Of a stretch of 64,000 nt of DNA, positions 47,588-62,015 are shown one piece after another. Numbering within the stretch: the stretch's first letter is position 1; each line of letters begins with the position of its first letter. The notes below the pieces were generated by a model, which was given only the letters and a program-made list of their open reading frames with translations, made no database searches and was not told where the DNA came from. Source of the stretch: Pogonophryne albipinna (lineage: Eukaryota; Chordata; Actinopteri; Perciformes; Artedidraconidae); NCBI GenBank assembly GCA_028583405.1, contig CM053259.1, positions 20,375,951 through 20,439,950 on the forward strand. The letters run 5' to 3'. The position numbers and the translations under genes are program-made.

Positions 47588-50500
47588 ATGACTGAATTCT
47601 GGTTGATCTCTGCTCCGGGGGAGAAGACGTGCCAGCAGACCTGGGACAAGCTGATGGTGGCCACCACACGCACCAACAACCTCTCCGTTAACAACAAGTT
47701 CAACATCCCTGATCTCAAGGTAAAACACAGCAGACATGTGCAATCCTCTCCACAGGGAATCAGCACACAATACGTTTTGTAGTGTTTGTGTTAATATTTG
47801 TGTGTATTTTGTCTCTAACAGGTGGGAACTCTAGATGTCTTAGTGGGCCTGTCAGATGAGCTGGCTAAACTAGACACTTTTGTGGAAAGGTAAACTTTTA
47901 CTAGTTTCTTTCTTTCTTGTTGTTTTTCAAATGCACTTTTTGTTATTTTAGTTTGTTAAAAAAAAAATGCTGAAGCAGTTAGGCTTAAGAAGATATTTGG
48001 ACATTCAGGAGAATACAATATGGATGAAAGAAAACATTCAGAATGTACCTTTCATTTCAATATAAAAAAAGAAAATAAATTGTCAATATGCAGTTTTGAA
48101 ATCTGATGGTAGATGTTTATTCAAATATAGCCTGTATTGCTTCTTTCCACTAAAACTGCATGTTTGGCTTTCACAGAAAACGAAGTTAAATGTCACATTT
48201 AGTCCAGTTCTGCCTGTAGTTTTTCTCCTGTCTTTAATTAGGACCTCTTGTGTTGGTGTGTAACTCTTGTCCTCTCCCATGTGTTATGTTGCAGTGTGGT
48301 GAGGAAGGTCGCTCAGTACATGGCCGATGTCCTGGAGGACAGCCGCGACAAAGTCCAGGAAAACCTGCTTGCTAATGGAGGTAATGCCTGTGAACGTAAT
48401 CATTAGACTGGTGCACTCCTCAAATGAAAGTAAGCAGTGAAATACATTGCTAGTAAACTTTTTTTAGCTATATAATGTCACTAGCGAAAAAATAACCTGG
48501 CATGAATTTCAGTCAACTCTTATGACATCGAACCACAGAAATGTTACACACTTGACATTCAAGGAGATGGTGCTATGCACTTCACATCTCTGTAGTTGCT
48601 TGAAAATTAAAAACATTAAGCAGAAAAATTCATGGACATTTATACACAGTTCTCCAACCGGTGCTTTATATTTCTAGACCTAAACCTTCCAAATGCTCTC
48701 TGTAAATGAACTTAAACAAAAACAATTATAAAAATGATAACTACATTAATACAAAAATATAAATAAACAATCATTATTCGACACTAGGCCCATAGATATG
48801 AAGATGTTTTAGGCTGATGACTGTTTTCCTTTCATTTCCAGTGGACCTGGTCACCTATATCACCAGATTTCAGTGGGACATGGCGAAGTATCCAATCAAA
48901 CAGTCGCTGAAAAACATCTCTGAGATCATCGCCAAGGTACAAAAAAGCTACTAATTTGTAGACATAATATTTGGTTATTATATTAAAGGTGTGGAAGGTA
49001 AGTTTGAGAAACCGGCTCGAGATACACTTTTTGTTATATTCCATGGAATGCTCTTAACATCCCGATAGCAATTAATATCTTAAGTGCTTTGACAAAAAAT
49101 CCATAAAAAAATGTCATCTGTGGAAGCTGTAATACTGTAAAAAGTACAACCAATCCGTTTAGCCACGGATTGGATTGCCGCCCTGTCTGTCAGCCTTCCA
49201 TCTCGTGCACGCACAAATGTATCTCGTGCCCTCATTGGGCGTGCCGTCATTGGGCGTGCATTGCAGCAGTACTTCAATGACTCGCCAGCAACAGGCGGCC
49301 ACTTTCACCATGGCAGAGTTAGGTTCAACATCGTCTACTGGTGGCAAAAGAAATAATGTAACGGAGCAAATTAGGAACAAAAACAAAGTGGAAACTAGGA
49401 GAAGTCAAACCAGAGTCAATATCGGAGTTGCTTTTCAACGATGGCGACTACTGATGGAACACACCTATGGGGGTTATTCCCTATCTTTATTCAAGAGCGT
49501 GGTATTTAAATTTGAGAGCATACTTTAGGTATTTATTTCCCTCAAACCCTGTCCTCGCACTCAAATAGTGCCTGCTTGCACTTACTGTAGATTTGCTCTG
49601 CTTCTGCTCAAACTGTACGCTTGCACTCAGATATATTGCTGCTTACAGATTTGTTCTGCTCTCAGATTTATTCTGTGCGCGCTCGAAACTTTTGTGCAAC
49701 AATCCTGTCAAAATCCCTCAACCAAGAGGAGGCTAGGTGTCCTTGCGGGTGCGTTCGCTTTACTTATTACAGCGTCCCGTAAGGGCGGTTACTCTTTGGT
49801 TTGTCTTTGGTGCGATGACAGGGTTTGAGTGAAGGAAATCAATAAAGTATGCTCTCAAATTTAAATACCACACTCTTGAATAAAGATAGGGAATAACCCC
49901 CATACACACCGAGTTGAAATCTGACGCCGTGGTCGCTCTTTTTCTCTTGGACAGGTAATTATCTGTTTTGTATGGTTTACAATTCCCCTGAACTATATAG
50001 CCAACCTAAGTCATGTGCGCGTTCATGTGTGTTGGAGGAGGTGCTCTGTAAGGAAGTCTGAAGGAAGGGGCGGATTCTTTTCGGCTGTGTACTTTCAAAT
50101 TTTAGTGCACTCGAGCCGGTCTCTGAAACTTACCTACCCCACCTTTAATGGTGGTGCTTTTTTATATGTTTTATTTTAATTTTATTCAGGCCTGTGTACA
50201 ACAGTATAAAGATCAAAACAAACAGCAACAAAAACCCTCATATTTATCACATATTGACATAGTTAGATTTAGATCATTCCTGTAATCTGACAAGTGTGTT
50301 ATATGTTTGGTAGAGGATTTGAGCCTCACTGAAGTCATCTCTCCTCATCTTCTTCTTACTGTTCTCTAGCAAGCCTCTCAGATAGACAATGACCTGAAGG
50401 CCAGAGCTTCAGCCTACAACAACCTGAAGGGAAACCTGCAAAACCTGGAGCGGAAGAATGCGTGAGTAGTTATTAAATGTGTACAGTACTCCTGCACTAT

Positions 50501-53500
50501 ACACACTGTAATCGTAAAAGCTGTAACACAAATATTTGTATGTCTTCATGAGAAAAATGAAGGTTGTCTGTTAATCTGAACTGCATGTGTGGTCCTTTAG
50601 GGGGAGCTTGTTGACCAGGAGTCTGGCCGACATAGCGAAGAAAGATGACTTTGTGCTGGACTCGGAGTACCTGATTACCATGCTGGTGGTTGTCCCAAAG
50701 TAAGTACACTTACATCACTGTCTTTATATTCAATATGCGTTCAAGTTGTTATATTCATGTAATTAATAAATGTTTCTGACATGTTCAATACATTGACAAA
50801 ATAATAAAAAATAAATAACTGAATTCATAGTGTCAATTGAAATGGTCAATTTGTAATGCATGCAATTTCAAAAATAATACAAACACCTTTTTGTTTGAAA
50901 TATCAGTATTGCTATCAACAGCTACATGTTATTTTAAACTTAGAATATATGACTGTTATCTTTCCCTCCAGGACCGGATATGGAGACTGGCAGAAGACGT
51001 ATGAAAGCCTGTCAGAGATGGTGGTGCCACGCTCCACAAAGTAAGCATAACATTTAGTTTTTTTGGGACAAATGTGTGAATGGTCAATCATTAGATGAGT
51101 AAAGAATGGCCCAGTGACGCATCTGAATCTTTAATAAATGTCATGGAGTGACACATGCTAAACAGACTGATTTTAAATTCTACTTACCTACCTACCTATA
51201 GTTGCTAATAGTGTTTCTAAAAACAGAAAAAACATTATGTGGGTGACCTGCAGAGAGCAATTGACCTTTAGCCGAAGAGGCCAGATGATTTGAGATGGCC
51301 TTTCGGACAAACAGCTCAGTGTGGTGTGGTAACCTAGCAACCTGTATTTGAGACTTAGCACTAATGTTTGTATGCACTGCGAACGGGAAACATCTCATGT
51401 TGGAGCAGCGAGGAAATTGGCAGATGTTTTTGGGATTGTGCCTAAGAGCTTTTAAATGTGTGATGTGAACAGCTGCATTGAACATTGGACGGACTTAATG
51501 CTTAGGAAATGCAGATTAAATCTTATTGCAGATACTTTCAATACATTGTTAACCAGGAAACACAGTTGGGTTGTGTTTCGAGCAATAAGTGAGAAGCCAG
51601 TGAGGGATCGTCATGTCCTTGTTGCTACCTTTGGTAACCAAATATCTCACAGAGGGGCATGGGGAGTGGCTCCTTATTTTCATCTAAAGTAAAAGACACA
51701 GAATCAGCTCTTTTGAAACAGAGGCGTTTATGGGATGCTAATGCATGATCTGTTTGGTATTTCAAGCCAATCACTTCAGAGACATGTTTGTACAGTGTTT
51801 CCCCTAGGATGGAGTCATAGCAGCGGTGCTAAGGCACGTGGGCCCAGCACAATGTGAGCGCGGAGCGCGTGGATTTTTTTTAGTGTGTGCACATGTGAAG
51901 TGCGCCCCGCCAATTTGTTTCTATGTGTCTGCCAGCACAAGAAAGGCTCTTGAGGCCTAGTGCCAGGGCCGGTTCTAGCCAATTTGCTGCCCTAGGCGAG
52001 ATTTTATATATAAAGAATAAATGAAAAATCTCTACAAAAGACAAATACACTACAAAAACAGAAACTTATTGACATAGGTAATATACGTCAAAATGGCTTC
52101 AAATGTATTCAGTATTGTATGAACATGTTTCAATTGGGGGGTGGACGTCACATCCTCTAGGGGGGTCCGGAGGTATGCCCCCCCGGGAAGATTTCTTTGA
52201 ACATTTTAAAGTAAAATGCTTCAATCTGGTGCACTTTAAGCACACAATTACTCGAGACCTGATCTAGGGGGTACAACTCTAAAACACCCATATGAAAAAG
52301 ATCGGTTTACATTTTAATAATCAAATAAGTATATGAACATAACCAATAACCTACCATAGCCAATAACACATACATGTAACTTATTTTATTTTTGTTGTTC
52401 ATTCATATCTTATTTTACCAGTTAACATTTATTAATTTATGCATATTTTTGTATCTCTCCAACTTTAATCGATATTTTTGGTTACTGTCCTATAGTATAC
52501 ATTGGAATGATTTCAAACGTGTTTTTATTTATCCTAATAATTATAAAGGAGTGCCTTGGAAATATGTGTTTACATAATTTGTGGTCAAAACGTTTGAGAC
52601 CCACTGAGATAACTTAGACTAAAATGAACTTATCTAAACACTCAGAGAGTCCTTTACCTCACTGAGCCTCTCACCCTGGTTGTAGAAACATCTACTTCTT
52701 ATATCCGTTAGCGCAGCTAGCACCAGATTCTAATAACAACAGCGCCGGTAGCGGTGCGACCTCTCTCTCTCTCTCCCTCGCTCGCTCTCTCGCTCCCACG
52801 CTCGCACTTTGGCTGTGAGCTGCGGGCGCCTGATAAGCCAACATCCCCCACTTTCATCACTTACAGCGCCCATCGTACAGGGCAAATGAGAAGTGTAACC
52901 GGGGTGAAAAGGGTGTTACATTTACTTAATTATAAATGTTGTTACATCATGGCCGAAAATTAGGATGAGCGCCAACGGTCAAAAAAATGTTGAGCGGCGC
53001 TCATATTTCAGCAGCGGTGCTGCACCGCCACTATTTGTATTTAGGGGAAACACTGTTGTATATATCTGAGACCTATAATATATTGATGAAAAATAGTATA
53101 ATAGGGGACCTTTAAATTACTCAGAAACTGGAGCTTCCAGGTCATTCGGTTAGTTTACATGAAAGTAAATAAATGAAACCACTTAAGAGGAGAATGTGGA
53201 CACTTACTCATACAGAATTACATACCTATTGAATGATATGTTACACCAGGTAGAGATAAACAGTAGGGCTGGTACACACATTTGTATAAAGGGTAGTACT
53301 GTTCTCATTTTCTTTCCCAATGAGGTCTTTCTGTATGTGAAAACCTGCTGTAATGTGTCAAACATACTGTGTGTGTCCAGCTCTCATGTTAATGTCTATT
53401 TTCCTCCAGGCTGCTGTTTGAAGACAATGACAGCGGCCTGTTCAGTGTCACTCTCTTCAGGAAGGCTATCGATGACTTCAAGCACAAGGCCAGGGAAAAC

Positions 53501-55309
53501 AAGTAAGTTCATTTAATTTCAGAATTTTAATTTTTGCAGTGTTAGCCATCTGATAATTTTTTTTTTTTTGAATTGCAGATTATGTGTCCTTCTTTTTAGA
53601 TAAACAGCAGTAGGTTTGAACATATAATTGTTAAAGTAGGTGACCTATTCGTAAACAAAGGAACCGGCTTGTTATGCTTAAAAAAAACTCCATTCTTCTA
53701 TATTTGGCACAATTTTGTCTCTCCAATTAGCATGATAGGAGGATCACAATGTATGTGTTTATGTATCATGTGACTGTTTGTATGTAGCCCATTGTCAGGA
53801 CAGGAGTGCACTTGAGTGTTTGTGTGTGTGTGTGGGTGTGTGTGTGTGTGTTCGCTGACAGCTGATTAGCTCTCTGCTGTGTGCCCTTATCCAGGTTTAC
53901 GGTGCGTGATTTCCAGTACAATGAGGAGGAGATGAAGGCCGACAAAGAAGAGATGACACGGCTGTCCACTGACAAGAAGAAACAGTTTGTACGGCAGCTG
54001 TTTACTTAAAAAACACTAATACCAAGTGGGGAAAAAGAAAAGCCAGTTTAAGAGGGAGGGTTCTTTTATTCTTTAGATACATTTTTATTTCCCAATTACA
54101 TTTTTAATTTGTCTTAAATATTGGCTGAAATCAGTCATCATGGATATAAATATATGTTCTTGTCATATGCTTTCTGGTAATATTTGACGAAATGTTTATT
54201 TTAAAACATCCAAAAATGTAATGTTCAATATCAGCTAGTTGACAGGTATTTTAACTTTTATTATAAAATATTAAAGTGCTATTTATTTCCACCCAGGGGC
54301 CTCTGGTACGATGGCTGAAAGTGAATTTCAGCGAAGCCTTCATTGCATGGATTCACATAAAAGCCCTGCGTGTGTTTGTGGAGTCTGTATTAAGGTAAGC
54401 AGGAGAACATCCAGCAGCTTTAATGAAACTGTACAATTAATTCATTCTCTCCATACTTTGGTTGTCTATCCACCCATCCCTTTTTAATGTAGGTTTTTCT
54501 TAGTAACAAACGTCTTTTGTTTCGTAGATATGGGCTGCCCGTGAACTTTCAGGCCATGCTGCTCCAGCCCAACAAGAAGAACATGAAGAAACTGAGAGAG
54601 GTGCTCAACGAACTGTACAAACACCTGGACAGCAGCGCCGCCATCATCGATGTGAGTCTCCTTCACACACTCTGTAACAACAAACATTTGTGAACATCAT
54701 ATTATAATGATGAACAAGTTATGAATATGGGCTACACAATACTAAACTACAGTACATGATCACTACTTTAAGAGAAATATAATTTAACCATTTCATAATA
54801 TAATAATTGTATTGTTATATTATATATTCAGCCTTTAGTACTTAATTTAGTCCATATTGTTACCATAATATTACTATATAGTTTTTCCTTGTTGCTATCT
54901 TTGAATTTGTTTCCCAATTATTATGCTTAGTAAATGTCAGTCCAACACTGTATTAACCCAGGTATACCCATTGTTAATGCCAAGCTATTACCTGCTTATT
55001 ACTTTGGTAATTATGTGATTTCACATGATTATTACCTTTTTTTTAAGTATTATCCTAGTATTACAATGTTAATACCAAGCTGTAATGTAAAGTGCTTCAA
55101 ACAAAAACCCTGAACAATCGGTTAATAAACGAAAATGAAAAATGTATTGAAATATAAAAACAAAGAAGAATGAAGTGTGTGTAACTCTTGGTTCCCTGCT
55201 GTGCCTGCAGGCTGTCATGGACATCCCCGGGCTGAACCTGAGTCAGCAGGAGTACTACCCCTACGTTTACTACAAGCTCGACTGCAACCTGCTGGACTTC
55301 AAAGTCTAG
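47588..55309 (+). CDS. atp6v1c1: V-type proton ATPase subunit C 1
   Basis: Twelve coding exons: 47588-47719, 47822-47889, 48295-48380, 48842-48936, 50370-50461, 50601-50699, 50972-51040, 53410-53502, 53895-53988, 54297-54394, 54528-54651 and 55211-55309. The total is 1,149 nt, 382 residues, the same as the human protein. It starts [20 protein letters not shown]. Hallmarks are [112 protein letters not shown] and the C-terminal [20 protein letters not shown]. Subunit C is the stator component that links the V1 and Vo sectors and leaves on reversible disassembly. The variable loop ([16 protein letters not shown] to [13 protein letters not shown]) is the least conserved part. Introns 4 and 7 contain transposons. 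All phases agree. Confidence 0.97.
48987..50144. mobile_element. TTAA-target MITE with exon-like ORF, copy 1 (intron of atp6v1c1)
   Basis: Ends AGGTGTGGAAGGTAAGTTTG and ...CTTACCTACCCCACCT, flanked by TTAA on both sides (48983-48986, 50145-50148). This fits the piggyBac or Kolobok type. The same family is at 61586-61967. Inside, an ATG at 49310 opens [16 protein letters not shown] and [12 protein letters not shown]. It is then cut by a Tc1-type MITE and continues, one frame off, as [14 protein letters not shown] up to a donor (ACAG|GTAATT, ~49954). This looks like a first coding exon of an unrecognised gene carried by the element. Confidence 0.75.
49468..49902. mobile_element. Tc1/mariner-type MITE nested in the TTAA element
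   Basis: The inverted arms are about 60 bp each: TGGGGGTTATTCCCTATCTT ... and its complement ending AATAACCCCCA. TA lies directly outside both ends (49466-49467 and 49903-49904). It is 435 bp with no ORF of its own and interrupts the exon-like ORF of the host element, so it is the younger insertion. Confidence 0.85.
51793..53055. mobile_element. hAT-like non-autonomous element in intron 7 of atp6v1c1
   Basis: The ends are CAGTGTTTCCCCTA and TAGGGGAAACACTG-like (final ...AGGGGAAACACTG), flanked by the shared bases TTGTA. The full 8-bp duplication expected for hAT is not visible, so it may have diverged. The interior (about 52140-52680) matches, in reverse orientation, about 3120-3690 of each 3.24-kb unit, including AAGTTAACTTAGTCTAAGT-like and CGGGGGAGCATGCCC-like words. 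A (CT)n run is at 52760-52790. It has no transposase. Confidence 0.75.
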
Positions 55310-56070
55310 AAAAATGTCCATCATCATCTCATTTTCTGTGCAGTTTGATGTGACATGTTCACATCCCCAAGCTTTAATTTATTTCCACCTGGTTTTTCCT
55401 GTTTTTCCTGTTTTTTTTTCCTTTTGTCTTGCCCTTCTATGTTCCTCTCTCATGCTGCTGTTACATTCCTGGGTCTATATTGAATACGTTGTTGAACTTT
55501 TGTTCTAAAATACTGGACAAATGTGGACCTTTTATGATCTTTGGTATTTCCCTTTCTACCTAGCTGTAAAAGGGCAATGCTCCCAAGACATGGATGACAT
55601 TCCCTGTCAAAGGACATGAAATTATGGTTTGTTTCCCCCCCCCGTCAACCCAAAGTAAAGCATCAAAAACTATACATGTGGGGAAAATGGAGAGAAAAAT
55701 AAATGTATGTTAACTATAGTATTTATTTTAAGCCTCTAAAATCAGTAAATAGGTTTTTGTTTGCTCGGTTTTTTGGAAGTGATGTGTTTTTAGCTCCATG
55801 TAAGGACTGTGTGTTTACAAGTAGATGTTGACCATTGTTTCACCCCAAAGCTATAATCCTTTCAAAATACTGAGACGTATCATCCTACAGTATAATGAAC
55901 CAATATGTTTGCCGATTGTATGCTTCTATAATATCTGTATATTAAGCAGTTTGAGAAAATAATGATCAATCTATGTGCAAATACTGTATTGTCCTTATCA
56001 ATGAAAAGTACACCACATATTTAAAATCAATGTGAAAAATAAATACTTTATGTGATGACTTTGGCATACT
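55310..56070 (+). other. atp6v1c1 3' UTR
   Basis: A+T-rich sequence after the stop. AATAAA at 56039 (in GAAAAATAAATACTTTATG) is the best poly(A) signal. Another, at ~55698, could give a shorter form. No other feature seen here. Confidence 0.6.
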
Positions 56071-57475
<1,405 letters not shown>

Positions 57476-59692
57476 ATGGGTTGTGGGGGGAGTCGGGCGG
57501 ACGCTATCATCGAGCCCAGGTACCATGAGAGCTGGACCAGAGAAACGGAATCGACGTGGCTTACCAACACGGACGTAGAGACCTCTCTAGCAGTGGCAAA
57601 CGGTAAGAGCCTCCGCCTCCGTTTTATCTGTTTTAACTGCAACATCCATGAGTGTATGAAGGCCCAACAGCCATATTTCATTTAATTTCAAACCTTTATT
57701 TAACCAGGTGAATCCCATTGAGATCATCGATCTCTTTTTCAAGGGAGACCTGCAGCAAATAAAATACATCTGTATGAACCAATCATAACACAACTGACAT
57801 AGCAGTTTTCCAGAACAAGAATGTGGTTGTTTCACATGATAAACATTTAACTGTTGTCCAAAGGTAAAGCCCTGGAGGCCAGTCTGAGGGAGAAAAGGAT
57901 GGTGAACACAGGCACCCAGTGTGGGAAGCAGGCCCTCACATCCACCGGCTCCAACCACCAGAGGAGACCCAGACGCTCCCTGAGTGATGTAGGTGTCACT
58001 GGTAGCAGGTATTGGCAATACATATGAACACCAACAGCCTCTGTGCTGGCACGTCACAGGATGTGAAGCAGCATGACCACTATTTCTTCTGAAATTATTT
58101 GCAGTATTATGTTGTCTTTCTGTTAGGCTGCTGCAGTATAATCAACTTAACGAGGAATCTGACTCCCGTTGTGTGTTTTCAACATATTTATACCATGTAG
58201 GCCTATGCACAATGAATATTTTCACCAGAGTTTTCCAATTCACTTTCCTTGTGAAATATTCAAGTTGACTGAAGCAGAAAACGTGAAGCTTTAAGGAAGG
58301 AAGGAAGGTCCATTATTGTCATGTTTGTGTTTGTAGTGTATTGTTGTGTGGTGTGTTTTATCATTAATATCAATGCCAAGCACAACATTCCTTTTACTGC
58401 AAATCTGATAAATATATAGTACACTGAAACGTTGACTTTAATTAAATGTATTGTGTCAACAGATTACACATATATACACATAACTATATTAGGTTAGTTG
58501 AAAGCAATACTATTACATTTAAATACAAAATATTAGGTTCAACTTAATATAGCTTTCAACTAACCTAATACAGTTATGTGACATTTGTTGACATAATACA
58601 TGTTATTAAAGTCAACGTTTAAGTTTTTTCAGTGTAGATGGAATATGAAGGCAGGCGGTAGATATATGTCTTGTGACCCGAGATGATTGCAAGATGGACT
58701 CTATGATATATAAAAATAAATGTGCAGAGGCAATAGACATACACAACCAGAACCTTGCAGTATAAAGTGTCACTGTTGGGTTAGTGAAGTTAATTGTAAG
58801 ACTGTATAATAAGTTGCTCGACAGAGGTGTAAATTAAAAACAAAAATCTGAAAGCAAGAAGACAATTAGTAAATGCATTTGCATCTCTTTGTAGATGAAA
58901 TGTAAGGTTTTGATGCTTTTCCTTTTTTGCATATGTCGGTAGAGTGAATATATTTGGGTTTTGTTTTGTTCGAAAATATGGTATATGGTATCAGTCTGTT
59001 GGTGCTTTGAGAAATTGTTATTTAAAAAAAATGACATGTCACCATTGCTAATATTTAATAGAGAAACAAGTGATATAGCAAATAAATAGCAAATATGAAA
59101 GTTGTGGACCACAAAAGGTTCTATGTGTAATTATGGATTCATATTATATTTTTCTAAATATCTATGTTCCAGTAGCTTTTGGTCATTATTTTGTAGCTGC
59201 ACAAACAGTGAACGTTGAGAATGATAAGTTGTCCAACCATGTGTTTGCCTAATCTTTTTATTGTGGGATTTAAACCACGAAAGAATGCTGCTAGCTGCTC
59301 TTAATGCATGTTATGAATTCATTCTAATCATACAAACTGTATTTAACTTTTCAAAAGATCTGAAAAATGAATTCCTCTGACCTACCAAATGGCATTTTCA
59401 GCTGCACAGAAACGTAGATTGTTGTTTTATTTATTTAACCTTCCACTTACTGTGTGGGCAAAGCTGCAGTGACTCAGGTCTCAGCAGGCCTGTTGCCGAC
59501 TCACTCTCTGTCTAGCGCAGTGACATTAAATTGACGTGACATTCAAACTCTCACATCTTTTTGCAGCAAACCACCCGTGACACCAAAAGGAGGGCATCAA
59601 AAGAAGCCGGTGCGCTGTGTAAGGATGGGCAGCCCGTCAGTATCAACACTGGTGGAGAGGCTGCACCTGGGGACGTGTGTGATGAAAGATGA
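57476..59692 (+). CDS. baalc: BAALC, membrane-anchored binder of MAP3K1 and KLF4
   Basis: Three exons: 57476-57602, 57864-57988 and 59567-59692, total 378 nt, 125 residues (human 145). The N-terminus MGCGGSRADAIIEPRYHESW, then TRETESTWLT, is almost identical to BAALC. It carries Gly2 (myristoylation) and Cys3 (palmitoylation) for membrane attachment, near CaMKII and raft-associated sites in brain. Exon 2 (GKALEASLREKRMVNTGTQC) is divergent. Exon 3 starts QTTRDTKRRASKEAG, matching the QTTEAKRDAKRMPAKE region of the human C-terminal half. Phases agree (1, 0). The C-terminus after KEAG is lineage-specific. It is adjacent to atp6v1c1 as in human. Confidence 0.9.
57689..57765 (+). repeat. Teleost repeat in baalc intron 1
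   Basis: AAACCTTTATTTAACCAGGT followed by CCCATTGAGATCATCGATCT and TTTTTCAAGGGAGACCTGCA is a widely dispersed fish repeat, probably the 3' end of a non-LTR retroelement. It lies 100 bp before exon 2. Confidence 0.65.
58420..58636. mobile_element. Foldback MITE with TA ends in baalc intron 2
   Basis: Inverted arms of about 85 bp beginning TACACTGAAACGTTGACTTT and ending ...TTTTTTCAGTGTA surround a short loop. TA dinucleotides at the ends fit Tc1/mariner MITEs. It is 217 bp with no coding capacity. The rest of baalc intron 2 shows nothing else. Confidence 0.75.
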
Positions 59693-61394
59693 AGAAAAGC
59701 CAAGACTCTGCGAAGAGGAAGATGGCCGGATCTATGAAAAGTTCACCAGAAGACGGGATGGTGATTTACACAAGTGTGTGGATGATCTTTGCTAGGGACT
59801 TGGTTCTTTACAACACAAGCACCTGCATAATGTCTCAATCCAAAGATCTCGGGATGCTGCATCTTTGTTGTGCCATTGCAAATGCATGCGTGAAGTGAAG
59901 CAAGGGAGTGCATCGCAAACAGCGTTAACGCTCTCCACCAGGCTTTTCTCCCATGCTTATGGTGCCGGTCATGGAATGGGTCACTGTGTTAAGCCACTTT
60001 TAAAGAAAACAAGAACAGACCGTACCGTATGCACATGATAATCACAATCTGCACATCATATGTTTTCTGTGTGTGTGGGGCCTTCCTTAAGAATTATGCT
60101 TCAGTTCTTTGTGCAAGTATATTCCTTTTGTTGTGAATGAAAAAACAATGATGATGCTGTTAAACTGTAAATGCTGTAAAGGATTTTCATTTAAATGACC
60201 CTGAAGTGCTGTTTAGAAACTCGGATTTGGAGGTTTGACACTTGAAGGCTGAATACTGTCTTTTCCAGCCTTTGCAAGATCAAAAAACAAACACACCCGC
60301 ATGTGCCTACAATTCATATTTATCTGAACTGCTCCTGTTTTCACTTTGAGAGTTTGTTTTATTCAGTAGTATGTGTTCTCTTACATCTTCTTTTATGTTA
60401 GGATGTTAAAGTTTATAAGAGACCATTATTATGGATCGTAATGATGAGCGTTTATGTGGCTTATACACTGATCTGCATGTTTAAATCAATCTCAAATGCA
60501 TTCAGCAATGGTCAGGAGAACATCGGGAGTTGAAAGAGAGAGTAATGGCCAGCAGATGGCGTTGTTGACCAGTCGGGGTCTCTGAGAAATCCCCTGTCTT
60601 AACATTTTACTGCTGCTTGTCAAAAGTTTTTGATGATTCACTGAGATGATAATGTTGAAATGTGTACAGGCCAACTTTTGTGAGTGAAATACCATTGAAA
60701 CACTACCATATTTTTCTTCTTTAAATTAAAATGGTCAGCTACTTAATTTGTGAAATCCAAAAAACAAGTGAGATGTGCAGTCATTTCTACTTAGCATCTG
60801 GTGTTTACTCTCAGAATGAACTATTATTCTGTTTAAATAGTTGTCAGTAAAATATTAATCATTTGGAATAGATTAGGTCTATAAATTACAAGTGAGTATT
60901 AGTCTATGTAAGATCCGAATGATAATATGAAACAATAAGATAAATAGTAATGTTCATTAAACTGGCATAATATCTATCAGAATATTGGAGCTACATAAAA
61001 GGAGATATAGCTTTGGTGAATAAATAATAATAATAACAATAATAATATTACATTTCATTTGGAGGCGCCTTTCATGAAACTCAAAGACACCTTATATTGC
61101 TCTAAAATGTCAAAACATGACGGAAACATAAGCAGGACTAACATAAGAATAGACTTTCTTCATAAATCAGACCTGTATGGTGGTTAGGGTGGACATGGAC
61201 AGTAGCATTCAGATGAGGAGGATTAAAACATGTGTAGCTATAAGGCAGGCCAGAAGTGTAAATGTGGAAGCAAAAACATATACATCTACAAGTAATTTAA
61301 GAATGGCATTTATCTATCTTGCAACAAAAAAAAAAAATAGTTTGCACCTGATGCTATTTAACCATTCAATTCACAATTATAATGTGTCCTCTCA
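59693..61394 (+). other. baalc 3' UTR and intergenic sequence
   Basis: The 3' UTR extends from 59693; no clear end was determined. The remainder is A+T-rich with short ORFs lacking support and an (AAT)n-like run at ~61024-61050. I see no gene here. Confidence 0.5.
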
Positions 61395-61560
61395 CCAGTG
61401 GTGTTAAGTAACTAAGAACAATTTTGAGGTACTTTACATAATTATTTCTATTTTATATTACTTTGTACTTCTACTCCATAACAATTAATATGTTAATATT
61501 GTACTTTTACTCCACTACATATATGTAGTACATTTAGTTACTTAGCAGATATAGAAAAAA
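61395..61560. repeat. Dispersed teleost repeat (GTACTTTTACTCCACTACAT type)
   Basis: AGTGGTGTTAAGTAACTAAG, then TTTTGAGGTACTTTACATAA and GTACTTTTACTCCACTACAT, is a very common interspersed motif in fish genomes with no coding sequence. It lies just before the second TTAA MITE. Confidence 0.65.
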
Positions 61561-61585
61561 AATTATGAACACTATGATCACTTAA

Positions 61586-61967
61586 AGGTGGGGTAGGTAC
61601 GTTTGAGAAACCGGCTCGAGATACACTTTTTGTTATATTCCATGGAATGCTCTTAACATCCCGATAGCAATGAATATCTTAAGTGCTTTGACAAAAAATC
61701 CATAAAAAAACGTCATCTGTGGAAGCCGTAGTACTGTAAAAAGCACAACCAATCATTTTAGCCGGCCCGGCTAAAGTAACTGGATGTCCTACCTGCCTGT
61801 CAGCCTTCCATCTGTGCACAAACTTATCTCGTGCCCTCGTTGGTCATGTGCGCGTTCGTGTGTGTTGGAGGAGGGGCTCTGTAAGGAAGTGGCCGATTTT
61901 TTCCGGTTGTGTCTTTTCAAATTCTAGCGCACTCGAGCTGGTTTCTCCAAAATTACCTACCCCACCT
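61586..61967. mobile_element. TTAA-target MITE, copy 2
   Basis: Ends AGGTGGGGTAGGTACGTTTG and ...TTACCTACCCCACCT with TTAA on both sides (61582-61585, 61968-61971). It is 382 bp. The first ~170 bp and the last ~110 bp match copy 1 (48987-50144), but the exon-like middle is deleted, so this is an internal-deletion derivative. Confidence 0.85.
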
Positions 61968-62015
61968 TTAAATAAGACTTATTTATTAAATTATAGTCAC
62001 ATGCTACCCAGCAGA

